A DNA stretch of 36,974 nucleotides from Gemmatimonadota bacterium (GTDB lineage Bacteria > Gemmatimonadota > Gemmatimonadetes > Gemmatimonadales > GWC2-71-9), in assembly GCA_016209985.1 (NCBI GenBank), contig JACQVB010000132.1:1-36974 (forward strand). Direction: 5' to 3'. Position numbers and translations under genes: made by a program. Positions 1 to 6,991 of this stretch are shown piece after piece. Within the stretch, counting starts at the first letter, position 1, and every line of letters starts with the position of its first letter. Under the pieces are notes generated by a model. The model was not told the origin of the DNA. It saw only the letters and a program-made list of their open reading frames with translations, and did no database searches.

Positions 1-2
1 GC

Positions 3-218
3 GGGCAGCTGTTCTCGAAGAGCCTGCGCGGACTCACCGTGTACAAGGTCGAGCTGCTCGGCATCGAGGGCCTCGGCGTCACGGTCGCCCTGATGGTGCT
101 CCCGTTCGTCATTCTCTGGGTCCTGGTGAAGCTGCTCCCGCCATGGCCGGAATCGGAAGCCCATCCGGAAGCAGCGGAGGAGTCCCATGTGAGGACCGCG
201 CCGGCCGCCGCCCGGTGA
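3..218 (+). CDS. C-terminal fragment of an unrecognised membrane protein
   Basis: An open frame enters from the left edge and stops with TGA at 216-218. The visible 71 residues hold one strongly hydrophobic segment (about residues 25-45, around VALMVLPFVILWVLVKLLPP), followed by a Glu-, Ala- and His-rich hydrophilic tail. It looks like the last transmembrane helix and cytoplasmic tail of an integral membrane protein. No heme motif or family signature is visible. Given the genes downstream, a membrane cytochrome or its partner is possible, but that is only inference from position. The next gene begins about 120 bp later on the same strand, so the two could be co-transcribed. Confidence 0.55.
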   Translation, partial: GQLFSKSLRGLTVYKVELLGIEGLGVTVALMVLPFVILWVLVKLLPPWPESEAHPEAAEESHVRTAPAAAR

Positions 219-341
219 CGCATGGCCCGACGTCCGAAGGAGGTACGTGGTTCCGCCGATGGTTGGTATTCGCTCGCTCCGTTTAGATGTAGCCGTTGGT
301 TGTCGAGCGTAAGTGTGCAGACGAGAACCTGGAGGATACCG

Positions 342-1265
342 ATGGTTGGACAAGTCCTGAATCGATTTTCCTGCGTGGGAACCGCCGTCATGCTTCTGGC
401 GGTCGTTGCGACCGGTGTCGCCGTGGCCCAGCAGCGGCCGGTTGACTGGGTGGCGCTGAATCCGGCGTTCGCGGGCGCCACTCGGGTGAACGACCGGGAG
501 CAGTGCACCCCGTGCCATACCGACGTCATGGAGACGTTCACGTCAACGCGACATGCCCGGGCGTTTCGGCATGCCAGCATGCCGGAGGGCGGCGAGTGCG
601 AGAGCTGCCATGGCCCCCGCAGCAAACACGTCGAAGAGCCCAACGATTCGTTGGCCTGGAGCCGGCTGACTGCCCGGCAGCAGTCCGCGGTGTGCCTCCA
701 GTGCCATGAAGGCGGGGCACGGCTGGCGTTCAAGAACGGACCGCACCTCTCTGCCGAGGTGAGCTGCACCTCCTGCCACTTCGTGATGGAGACACGCAGC
801 GAGCGCGCCCTCCTGGCCAAGGAATCGGCTCCGGCCACCTGCTACCAGTGCCACAGCGATGTGCGGGGGCAGATGTTCAAGGCCTCTCACCATCCAGTGC
901 GCGAAGGCCGGATGGATTGCGCGAGCTGCCATAACTCGCACGGCTCGACTCGGGCGCTCCTGACCAGGACTACCGTCAACGACACCTGCGTGAGCTGCCA
1001 CGCCGAGAAGCGGGGGCCGTTCGTCTGGGAGCATGCACCGGTTCGCGAGAGCTGCCTGAATTGCCACGATTCCCACGGCTCGAACAACAGCAATCTGCTG
1101 ACCAGCAAGGGCGCCTTCCTGTGCATGCAGTGTCACTCCTATGGAGGGCACGTGAACCTGCCGCGCTACAATCGGGTGAGCAGTCCATTGGCTAGCGGCT
1201 GTGTCAACTGTCACTTGGCGCCGCACGGGTCCAACCACCCGTCGGGCGCCAAGCTGACTCGCTAA
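342..1265 (+). CDS. Decaheme c-type cytochrome, MtrA/DmsE/PioA type
   Basis: The predicted protein has 307 residues with a Sec signal peptide (hydrophobic core near residues 13-26, cleavage near AVAQQ) and ten CXXCH motifs: CTPCH, CESCH, CLQCH, CTSCH, CYQCH, CASCH, CVSCH, CLNCH, CMQCH and CVNCH. Ten hemes in about 300 residues, and the closing GSNHPSG stretch, match the decaheme family that plugs an MtrB/PioB barrel and carries electrons across the outer membrane. The start at 342 is preferred because GGAGG lies six bases upstream and the signal peptide begins there; an upstream in-frame ATG at 222 adds 40 non-signal residues. The barrel gene follows after 13 bp, so the pair forms one unit. 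The direction of electron flow cannot be told from sequence. Confidence 0.93.
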   Translation: MVGQVLNRFSCVGTAVMLLAVVATGVAVAQQRPVDWVALNPAFAGATRVNDREQCTPCHTDVMETFTSTRHARAFRHASMPEGGECESCHGPRSKHVEEPNDSLAWSRLTARQQSAVCLQCHEGGARLAFKNGPHLSAEVSCTSCHFVMETRSERALLAKESAPATCYQCHSDVRGQMFKASHHPVREGRMDCASCHNSHGSTRALLTRTTVNDTCVSCHAEKRGPFVWEHAPVRESCLNCHDSHGSNNSNLLTSKGAFLCMQCHSYGGHVNLPRYNRVSSPLASGCVNCHLAPHGSNHPSGAKLTR

Positions 1266-1278
1266 GTGGAGGTGTGAC

Positions 1279-3705
1279 GTGAAACGAGTATCGCTCCTCG
1301 GTGCATTGCTGCTTCTGGCTCCCGCCGCCGCCTCGGCCCAGAACGGGCAGGGGGTGGAGGTCTCCGGTCGCGTTTCCGCGGGCGTGCAGCAGTTCGACAA
1401 TGACACCAGGTCGAGCAAGTTCACCGAATACCAGGACGTCGAGGACAACGTTTTTCTCCGGGAGATCAGACTCAACCTTTTGGACACTCGCTCCGGTCGT
1501 TACGTCGATCTCTCTGGTGCCCGGGTCATCCGGGACGACCAGAGAATCCGGCTCGAGGCCGGGCAGTTTACGCGCTGGCGCATGGGCATCGACTGGAACG
1601 CCATCCCGCACAATCTGAGCTTCAAGGCCCAGACGCCCTACACCGAACCGAGCGCGGGCCAATTCGTGGTACCCGCGACGGTGCCGATCACGTTCAAGAA
1701 GCTCAACACGGTCGCCGCCGATGCCGCCCAGGTGGTGGCGATGGATTCCCTGGTCGGGGCGTATGCCCTGGCGAATGTCCGGCCGGTGGATCTCGGGACG
1801 CAGAGGAACCAGGGGGCGGTGTCGGTGCGCTACAGCCCGGCGCAATCCTTCGCATTCGGAGCCGGATACTCGCTGACGCGGAAAACCGGTTCCAAGCTCT
1901 CCTACGGACCGATCGGGGACCGGCCTCCGCGGACCCTCAACATTCAGCTTGCCGAGCCAGTGGATTACCGGACCGGCGATCTGACGTTTTCGGCCGAGCA
2001 TCTCGGCCGCGGCTACCAGGCGCGGGCGGAGTACCTCTTCTCGGCCTTCACCAACAACGTCCCGACGCTCCTCTGGCAGAACGTCTACACCACGGCGGCG
2101 CCCGGCGCCCTGTTCGATACCTGGGATCGGGCCGTCTCGACATTCGGCCGGAGGCCCTTGCCCCCCGATAACCGTTACCACCAAGCCACCGTCTCGTTGG
2201 GCGGTGATCTTCCGCGCAACAGCCGGCTCACGGGATCGGCGTCATACGGCCGGATGAGCCAGGATGAGACCCTGGTGCCCTACAGCTTCGACTCCCAGTT
2301 TCTCGTGAATCCTACGTTGCCGCGGGGAACCGCCCAGGCGCGGATGGATGTCACGCAACTCGCGGCCGATTACAGCATCGTACCGGTGGCCCCGCTCAAT
2401 CTGCGCGCCTTCTACCGGCGGCACGATCTGGACAACAAGACCCCGGAAAGCCAGTGGCAGTACGTCACCCAGGACACCCGGAACCTGAACGGCACCGTCA
2501 GCTACAAGAACAAGCGCGTGAGTCTGGCCTATGCGTACACCCGCCAGAATCTCGGCCTCGATGCCGACTACCGGCTGCCTTTCTTGCGGAGCAGTCTGCA
2601 GGGATCCTTCGAGCGCGAGAACATCGACCGGGTGCACCGCGAAGCTGCCACCACGGAAAACATCATCCGGGTGACCTGGCGTTCCCGGCCGGTGCGTGGC
2701 CTGTCGCTCCGGGCCCGTTACCTCCGTGGCCAGCGCGACGGCGGGATCTACGACTGGACGGTCACCAAGGCGGGCTACTGGTACCTGCAGAGTGAGGCGA
2801 ACGACAACGACAACCCGGTGCTGTCGTTCAACGATCATCCGGACATGCGGCGCTTCGACGTGTCCGACCGAAAACGGGACCAGGTCGACGTGACCGCCGG
2901 ACTCACGCTGCGTGACAATCTCTCGCTGTCGGCGACGATGCGGATTCAGAAGGACGACTACGACTCAGGTGTCCTGTCGATACAGCCCATGTCCGACCTC
3001 AATGAGTTCACGCCCGGCGACCAGCTCGGTCTCCTGACCGACAAGCGGCGCCGCTACTCCATCGATGCCTTCTATGCGCCGGTCGAAGCGCTGGCATTGA
3101 ATGCCTTCTACGGCTGGGAATCCCGAGCCAGGCTCCAGCGGTCGATCGAGTTCAATGAGAACAACAAGCGGAACCCGGCGACCGTGGCCACGGCCGATCT
3201 GGGCCCATGGACCCGCGCCAGCAGTGAATGGATGGCCGACACGGATGACCGCGTCCGTAACGCGGGTGCCGGCGCGAGCTACACTTTCAAGAACGGACTC
3301 TCGGTCTCGGCCAGCTACTCGGTATCGCTGGGTCGCATCGACATCGATTACAGCGGCTACGGCGTCACCAACTTCAACGGGGCGCCGTTCGCCGACAATT
3401 TCCAGTTTGGGTTCCGCACTCCGCCCACCACCCAGCACGACCTCCACGCTCTCGACGCCCGGGTGGAAATCCCCGTCCGTGGCAATCTTGGACTGGCCCT
3501 GAGTTACACGTATGAGCGCTACACCGTGGCTGACTGGCAGCAGGAGCAGGTCGAACCCTGGTTCGAGCCGGTGTCCAGCGAGTACCTGCTGCGCGATACG
3601 TCCCGCTCGCACCAGTGGGGCAATCGCCTGTTCAACCTCGGAAGCCTCCTCGCGCCGTCGTATCGGGCCCACGCCGGCCACGCGGCATTCACCTATCACT
3701 TTTAG
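1279..3705 (+). CDS. MtrB/PioB-family outer-membrane beta-barrel
   Basis: An 808-residue protein with a signal peptide (cleavage near AAASAQ), no heme motifs, and alternating hydrophobic/polar strands rich in Tyr, Arg and Asp. It ends in phenylalanine (FTYHF), typical of outer-membrane barrels. Length and position directly after a decaheme cytochrome match MtrB/PioB, the porin that sheathes the decaheme protein and lets electrons cross the outer membrane. The start is a GTG at 1279 with a good Shine-Dalgarno (GTGGAGG, seven to eleven bases upstream). The barrel encoded at 12310-14619 belongs to the same family but is clearly divergent in sequence. No extracellular MtrC/OmcA-type decaheme lipoprotein follows, so the pair may act as a two-part conduit as in PioAB or MtoAB. 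Confidence 0.9.
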   Translation: MKRVSLLGALLLLAPAAASAQNGQGVEVSGRVSAGVQQFDNDTRSSKFTEYQDVEDNVFLREIRLNLLDTRSGRYVDLSGARVIRDDQRIRLEAGQFTRWRMGIDWNAIPHNLSFKAQTPYTEPSAGQFVVPATVPITFKKLNTVAADAAQVVAMDSLVGAYALANVRPVDLGTQRNQGAVSVRYSPAQSFAFGAGYSLTRKTGSKLSYGPIGDRPPRTLNIQLAEPVDYRTGDLTFSAEHLGRGYQARAEYLFSAFTNNVPTLLWQNVYTTAAPGALFDTWDRAVSTFGRRPLPPDNRYHQATVSLGGDLPRNSRLTGSASYGRMSQDETLVPYSFDSQFLVNPTLPRGTAQARMDVTQLAADYSIVPVAPLNLRAFYRRHDLDNKTPESQWQYVTQDTRNLNGTVSYKNKRVSLAYAYTRQNLGLDADYRLPFLRSSLQGSFERENIDRVHREAATTENIIRVTWRSRPVRGLSLRARYLRGQRDGGIYDWTVTKAGYWYLQSEANDNDNPVLSFNDHPDMRRFDVSDRKRDQVDVTAGLTLRDNLSLSATMRIQKDDYDSGVLSIQPMSDLNEFTPGDQLGLLTDKRRRYSIDAFYAPVEALALNAFYGWESRARLQRSIEFNENNKRNPATVATADLGPWTRASSEWMADTDDRVRNAGAGASYTFKNGLSVSASYSVSLGRIDIDYSGYGVTNFNGAPFADNFQFGFRTPPTTQHDLHALDARVEIPVRGNLGLALSYTYERYTVADWQQEQVEPWFEPVSSEYLLRDTSRSHQWGNRLFNLGSLLAPSYRAHAGHAAFTYHF

Positions 3706-3811
3706 AGGGCGAGCGGGGCGAGGCCCCATTCCGATAATTCTCATGTTCTCTTCATGCACCACCGGCTTCCATACAGGGCGAATAGGGCTTGATTGCCCTG
3801 GCATTTCCACG

Positions 3812-3832
3812 GGGCGCGCAGCGTGCGCGCCC
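3812..3832 (+). promoter_or_regulatory. GC-rich leader hairpin before the first small cytochrome
   Basis: A perfect nine-base inverted repeat (GGGCGCGCA / TGCGCGCCC, three-base loop) ends 20 bases before the ATG of the small cytochrome gene, just ahead of its Shine-Dalgarno (GGAGGAGAG). No T-tract follows, so it is not an intrinsic terminator. It may protect or modulate the 5' end of the mRNA. A smaller hairpin with similar bases (4670-4684) precedes the third small cytochrome gene. Confidence 0.45.
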
Positions 3833-3852
3833 TCGAGGAGAGAAGGACCGAC

Positions 3853-4191
3853 ATGAAAACATCCGCCGTTGTGCTCGGATTGATGGTGGGCCTGGCGGCC
3901 GGCACGCCACGGCTCGCCGCGCAGGCCGCTCCCGACGGGAAGGCCCTCTACGACAAGAATTGCAAGGCCTGCCACGGGTCGAAGGGGGTTCCGCCGGCAG
4001 CCCTGGCAAAGAGGATGAAAACACCTACTATCGACGAGGCCTACCTTGCCAAGGTCTCCGACGATTCGATGGCAAGAGTGATGGAGAACGGCACCAAGAA
4101 CATGAAACCGATGAAGGGCAAGGCGACTCCGGAAGACCTGGCCGCCATCGCCAAGTACACGAGAGAAGTTGCTGGTGGTTCGAAACAATAA
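3853..4191 (+). CDS. Periplasmic monoheme cytochrome c (copy 1 of 3)
   Basis: A 112-residue class I cytochrome c: signal peptide, one CXXCH (CKACH) shortly after the mature N-terminus, and a Met-rich segment (KNMKPMKGK) holding the likely axial Met ligand. It should be a soluble periplasmic electron shuttle. The start at 3853 is chosen because AGAGAAGG precedes it and the signal peptide begins there; the in-frame upstream ATG at 3793 would add 20 residues read through the leader hairpin. Two close relatives follow at 4213 and 4711. The shared mature N-terminus (DGKALYDKNCK, CHG, PPAALAK) points to tandem duplication. Likely role: carrying electrons between inner-membrane complexes and the decaheme/porin conduits. 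Confidence 0.9.
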   Translation: MKTSAVVLGLMVGLAAGTPRLAAQAAPDGKALYDKNCKACHGSKGVPPAALAKRMKTPTIDEAYLAKVSDDSMARVMENGTKNMKPMKGKATPEDLAAIAKYTREVAGGSKQ

Positions 4192-4212
4192 CCCTTCGCT
4201 GGGGGAGAACGA

Positions 4213-4536
4213 ATGAAGGCGTCACTGATACTGATGGGACTGGCTGCCGCGCTCACGCTGGGCGCCCCGCGCCTCGCGGCACAGGGTGCGGACGGCAAGG
4301 CAGCGTACGACAAGAACTGCAAGTCGTGCCACGGGGTGAAGGGTACTCCGCCCGCGGCGCTGGCGAAGCAGCTCAAGATCGTGAAGTGGGATGCCGCCTA
4401 CATCAGCGCGCGCTCGGAGGATTCTCTGGTTGCCGTCATGAAGCACGGTGGGAAGAACATGAAGGGCTTCGACGGCAAGATGACGCCGGTGGAGATGGCA
4501 GCCGTGGCCAAGTACGTGAAAGGAATGGTGAAGTAA
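4213..4536 (+). CDS. Periplasmic monoheme cytochrome c (copy 2 of 3)
   Basis: A 107-residue paralogue of the preceding gene, with a signal peptide, CKSCH heme motif and the KNMK segment for the Met ligand. It lies 21 bp after copy 1 with GGGGGAG upstream of its ATG, and an intrinsic terminator follows within 30 bp, so copies 1 and 2 form one transcription unit. It diverges most of the three in the middle (KIVKWDAAYISAR where the others read KxPTIDxAYLAKV) and around the Met loop (KGFDGK where the others read KPMKxK), so its potential or partner may differ. Confidence 0.9.
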   Translation: MKASLILMGLAAALTLGAPRLAAQGADGKAAYDKNCKSCHGVKGTPPAALAKQLKIVKWDAAYISARSEDSLVAVMKHGGKNMKGFDGKMTPVEMAAVAKYVKGMVK

Positions 4537-4561
4537 ACGACCACAAGCCCCTAACACACTC

Positions 4562-4596
4562 AAAGGCGGAAAGGCATGTTCCTTTCCGCCTTTTTT
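4562..4596 (+). terminator. Intrinsic terminator after small cytochromes 1-2
   Basis: A textbook rho-independent terminator: GGCGGAAAGG pairs with CCTTTCCGCC around a six-base loop, followed by six T residues; flanking A's extend the stem into the T-tract. It sits 26 bp after the second cytochrome stop and separates copies 1-2 from copy 3. Confidence 0.92.
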
Positions 4597-4669
4597 CAGG
4601 TCCGCTTCATGGCCCGTCCCCTTCCGTGGTAGCGGCAAACTGAAGATGGGGCGCCGTGCAGTTCAACCT

Positions 4670-4684
4670 GGCGCGCAGAGCGCC
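4670..4684 (+). promoter_or_regulatory. Small leader hairpin before cytochrome copy 3
   Basis: GGCGC and GCGCC pair around a five-base loop (GCAGA), about 26 bases before the ATG of the third small cytochrome. The sequence GGCGCGCAG recurs in the leader hairpin of copy 1 (3812-3832), which suggests the leader was duplicated with the gene. Function unproven. Confidence 0.3.
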
Positions 4685-4710
4685 ACCCGCTAAACAAGAG
4701 GAAGCGAAAC

Positions 4711-5058
4711 ATGAGACGGTCCACGCTGGTGATTGGATTGGTGCTGGCCTTCGTCGCGGTGGCACCGCGGCTGCAGGCGCAGGGTCCCGACGGAAAAGCG
4801 CTGTACGACAAGAACTGCAAGACCTGCCACGGCGCGCAGGGTGCGCCGCCGGCGGCGCTGGCGAAGAAAATGAAAATCCCCACCATCGACGCGGCTTATC
4901 TGGCGAAGGTGTCCGACGATTCGATACTGAAGGTGATGACCAACGGCAGCAAGAACATGAAGCCGATGAAGGACAAGCTGACGGAGCCCGAGTTGGCCGC
5001 CATAGGGAAGCACGTCAGAGAGGTGGTCGGTGCCGGGGCGGCGAAGCCCGGCTCCTGA
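4711..5058 (+). CDS. Periplasmic monoheme cytochrome c (copy 3 of 3)
   Basis: A 115-residue class I cytochrome c with a signal peptide, CKTCH heme motif and KNMKPMKDK Met loop. It is closer to copy 1 than to copy 2: both share the PTIDxAYLAKVSDDS stretch. It has its own leader and lies beyond a strong terminator, so it can be expressed apart from copies 1-2. AAGAGGAAG lies upstream of the ATG. The C-terminus carries a short extra Gly/Ala tail. Likely an electron shuttle for the multiheme complexes on either side. Confidence 0.9.
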   Translation: MRRSTLVIGLVLAFVAVAPRLQAQGPDGKALYDKNCKTCHGAQGAPPAALAKKMKIPTIDAAYLAKVSDDSILKVMTNGSKNMKPMKDKLTEPELAAIGKHVREVVGAGAAKPGS

Positions 5059-5092
5059 AACATGATCGAAAGAACATGAAAAGTTGTTACCG

Positions 5093-5124
5093 ACGCGCTC
5101 CACTTGGTAAACTGTGGAGCGCGT
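5093..5124 (+). terminator. Perfect 11-bp hairpin, probable terminator
   Basis: ACGCGCTCCAC pairs perfectly with GTGGAGCGCGT around a ten-base loop, 35 bp after the stop of the third small cytochrome. The following bases (TGGTGTTTCG) form only a weak T-tract, so termination strength is uncertain. It separates the small cytochromes from the six-gene operon that begins at 5265. Confidence 0.6.
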
Positions 5125-5264
5125 TGGTGTTTCGTAAGTGATCCTTACATGGGTATTCAAGTCCCCTTTTGCCGCCACGCGCGAATGTACCCCCACTGAG
5201 CGACGTGAGTCAGCCCGCCGCGCGTGAAGCATTTCAGACAACGTGAAACTCGAAGGTGAGATTC

Positions 5265-5717
5265 ATGAACGGCATCGTTGAGCGGGTCAGACCGGGCTTC
5301 ACCGAGCTGCTGCTCTTCGGTGTGATTCTGCTCATACTGACAGGAACGGGAATCGGGATTGCCCTATACCTGGTTCCTTCCGAGCGCCTTCAGATTCCCG
5401 AGCTACAGCCCAGCGTGCGTGTCATCCGCGAGGCCGATCTCCCGGTCGGGGGGAGCCGGGTGGTGAACTGGGGCGATCGGATCATTCTGCTGGTCCGGGG
5501 CGGGGAACGGCGGTACTTCGCGCTGAACGGCGTCTCGCCGGTCGACGGGTGCATCCTGCGCTGGGACCCGGATGCGCTCCGTGTCGTTTCACCCTGCGGG
5601 TATCTGGTCTACGACTCCCGCGGCAACGTGGTTGCGGGTCTCACCACCACGCCGCTCTCCAGTTACGCGGTCGTGGTACGTGACGGCACGATCTACGTCA
5701 CGGAACCCCACCGATGA
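5265..5717 (+). CDS. Rieske-fold membrane protein without cluster ligands
   Basis: A 150-residue protein with one N-terminal membrane anchor (about residues 14-37) and a periplasmic domain that aligns with Rieske proteins. The first Rieske box is S91-P-V-D-G-C96 where a canonical one reads C-T-H-L-G-C; the second is S109-P-C111-G112 where a canonical one reads C-P-C-H. Both ligand Cys and both ligand His are thus replaced (by Ser, Val, Ser, Gly), while the two Cys that form the structural disulfide (C96, C111) remain. Their spacing of 15 residues equals that in the intact Rieske at 25639-26142 (C102, C117). The family ending (GxVxxG, PLxxYxV, DGxIYV) is present. It should hold no [2Fe-2S] cluster. 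ATG at 5265 follows GAAGGTGAG; a GTG at 5256 is less likely. The stop overlaps the cytochrome b start (ATGA). Confidence 0.85.
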   Translation: MNGIVERVRPGFTELLLFGVILLILTGTGIGIALYLVPSERLQIPELQPSVRVIREADLPVGGSRVVNWGDRIILLVRGGERRYFALNGVSPVDGCILRWDPDALRVVSPCGYLVYDSRGNVVAGLTTTPLSSYAVVVRDGTIYVTEPHR

Positions 5718-6991
5718 TAGCGATGCGGAAGTGGATCGCGCGGTGGCTGTCCCAGTTCTGGAACGACCTCAAGGCCAGCACCGACACCGGGGTACTCGCC
5801 GTCGCACGGTTTGTCGGGCTGCTCTACGGACCCATTGACGGCCAACTGCGCATCGATGAGGCGCTCCGGAAAGCGTTGCGGTACCGCCTGCCGGGCCACG
5901 TGTCGTGGCGTCACGCGCTCGGCGGCATCACCTACTTGCTGTTCATCGTGCTGATCGTGACGGGAGTGCTGCTCTCGTTCTACTACCGGCCATCGGCGCA
6001 GGAAGCCTATCCCAGCATCCGGTTCATCGTTTCCCAGGTCTCACTCGGCTGGCTGATGCGCGACCTGCACGTGTGGGCCGCCAGCCTGATCGTGATCGCG
6101 GTGCTGGCACACATGGCGCGCGTCTTCGTCGACGCCGCCTACAAGCCGCCCCGCGAGACCAACTGGCTGGTGGGTCTTCTCCTGCTGTTCCTGGTTCTCG
6201 CGTTCGGAGCCAGCGGCTACCTGTTGCCCTGGGACCAGTGGTCCTACTGGACCGTGACGCAGGTGCTCGATACGCTGTCCCGTCTGCCGCTCCTCGGGCC
6301 GATCGTGGTGGGCGTGCTCCGGGGCGACAGCATCGTTTCGGGGGCCACCCTGAGCCGCTTCTTCGCGATCCACGTCATCATTTTGCCCTGGGTGGCCCTG
6401 GCACTCCTCGGTTTCCATTTCACCCTGGTTCGAAAACACGGGATCGCGCCGCCCAAGCACGAGGTTGCCGGCACTGCGCCCTCGGTGCCGTTCTTCCCGC
6501 ATCATCTGCTCCGATCGTTGCGCGTGGCACTGGTGGTGCTGGCGATTGTCATCAGCGCGGCCGCGCTGTTTCCCCGGCCCGTCGCCCACGTCGCCAATCC
6601 GTATGAGCCGCCCGATCAGCTGGTATCGACCTGGGTGCCGGTAGACGTCTCGCTAGCCCTGATTCGCTACCTGGGGCCGTGGGGCCTGGCGCTGTTCACC
6701 TTGCTCGGCGTGGCGCTGGCACTCATTCCCCTGTTCGATCGGCGTCCGGAGCGCGATCTGCGCCACCGGCCGCTGGTGGCGGCGCTGGGGCTGGTATTCC
6801 TGCTCGGCTTCGCGGGTGCCTGGCTGGTGGGACGGCAGGTTCGCTCGGTGCTTCCCAGCGCTCGCTCCGGAGAGCCGGCGCTCGAAGCAGGCAGCGTGCC
6901 CGCAGAACCGGGCGTGGTACTGCCGGACCTGGGGCCTACCCCGCCGCGTCCAGCCGATCCGGCTCCCGCCGCATTACGGGGAGCCCAGTGA
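5714..6991 (+). CDS. Cytochrome b of bc/b6f type, PEWY motif lost
   Basis: A 425-residue integral membrane cytochrome b. The N-terminal four-helix part carries the four heme-b ligands: H119 and H133 (13 residues between) and H220 and H235 (14 between, the b6f/Bacillus spacing). The C-terminal helices are present, but where the paralogue at 24179-25636 has PKPEWYFLPLY this protein reads STWVPVDVSLAL, so the Qo-site Glu is missing. A Pro/Ala-rich hydrophilic tail of about 50 residues ends the protein. It is translationally coupled to the ligand-less Rieske (ATGA) and to the nonaheme cytochrome (GTGA). It probably binds quinone and two b hemes but should not bifurcate electrons; these would pass instead to the multiheme partners. 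A second ATG at 5723 is an alternative start. Confidence 0.88.
   Translation: MIAMRKWIARWLSQFWNDLKASTDTGVLAVARFVGLLYGPIDGQLRIDEALRKALRYRLPGHVSWRHALGGITYLLFIVLIVTGVLLSFYYRPSAQEAYPSIRFIVSQVSLGWLMRDLHVWAASLIVIAVLAHMARVFVDAAYKPPRETNWLVGLLLLFLVLAFGASGYLLPWDQWSYWTVTQVLDTLSRLPLLGPIVVGVLRGDSIVSGATLSRFFAIHVIILPWVALALLGFHFTLVRKHGIAPPKHEVAGTAPSVPFFPHHLLRSLRVALVVLAIVISAAALFPRPVAHVANPYEPPDQLVSTWVPVDVSLALIRYLGPWGLALFTLLGVALALIPLFDRRPERDLRHRPLVAALGLVFLLGFAGAWLVGRQVRSVLPSARSGEPALEAGSVPAEPGVVLPDLGPTPPRPADPAPAALRGAQ

Noticed and set aside
543-1487. Minus-strand open frame (314 codons) across the first decaheme gene
   Set aside because: It is antisense to ten CXXCH codon sets and shows no recognisable domain.
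3715-3727. Hairpin GGGGC-GAG-GCCCC after the first barrel gene as a terminator
   Set aside because: The stem has only five pairs and no T-tract follows.
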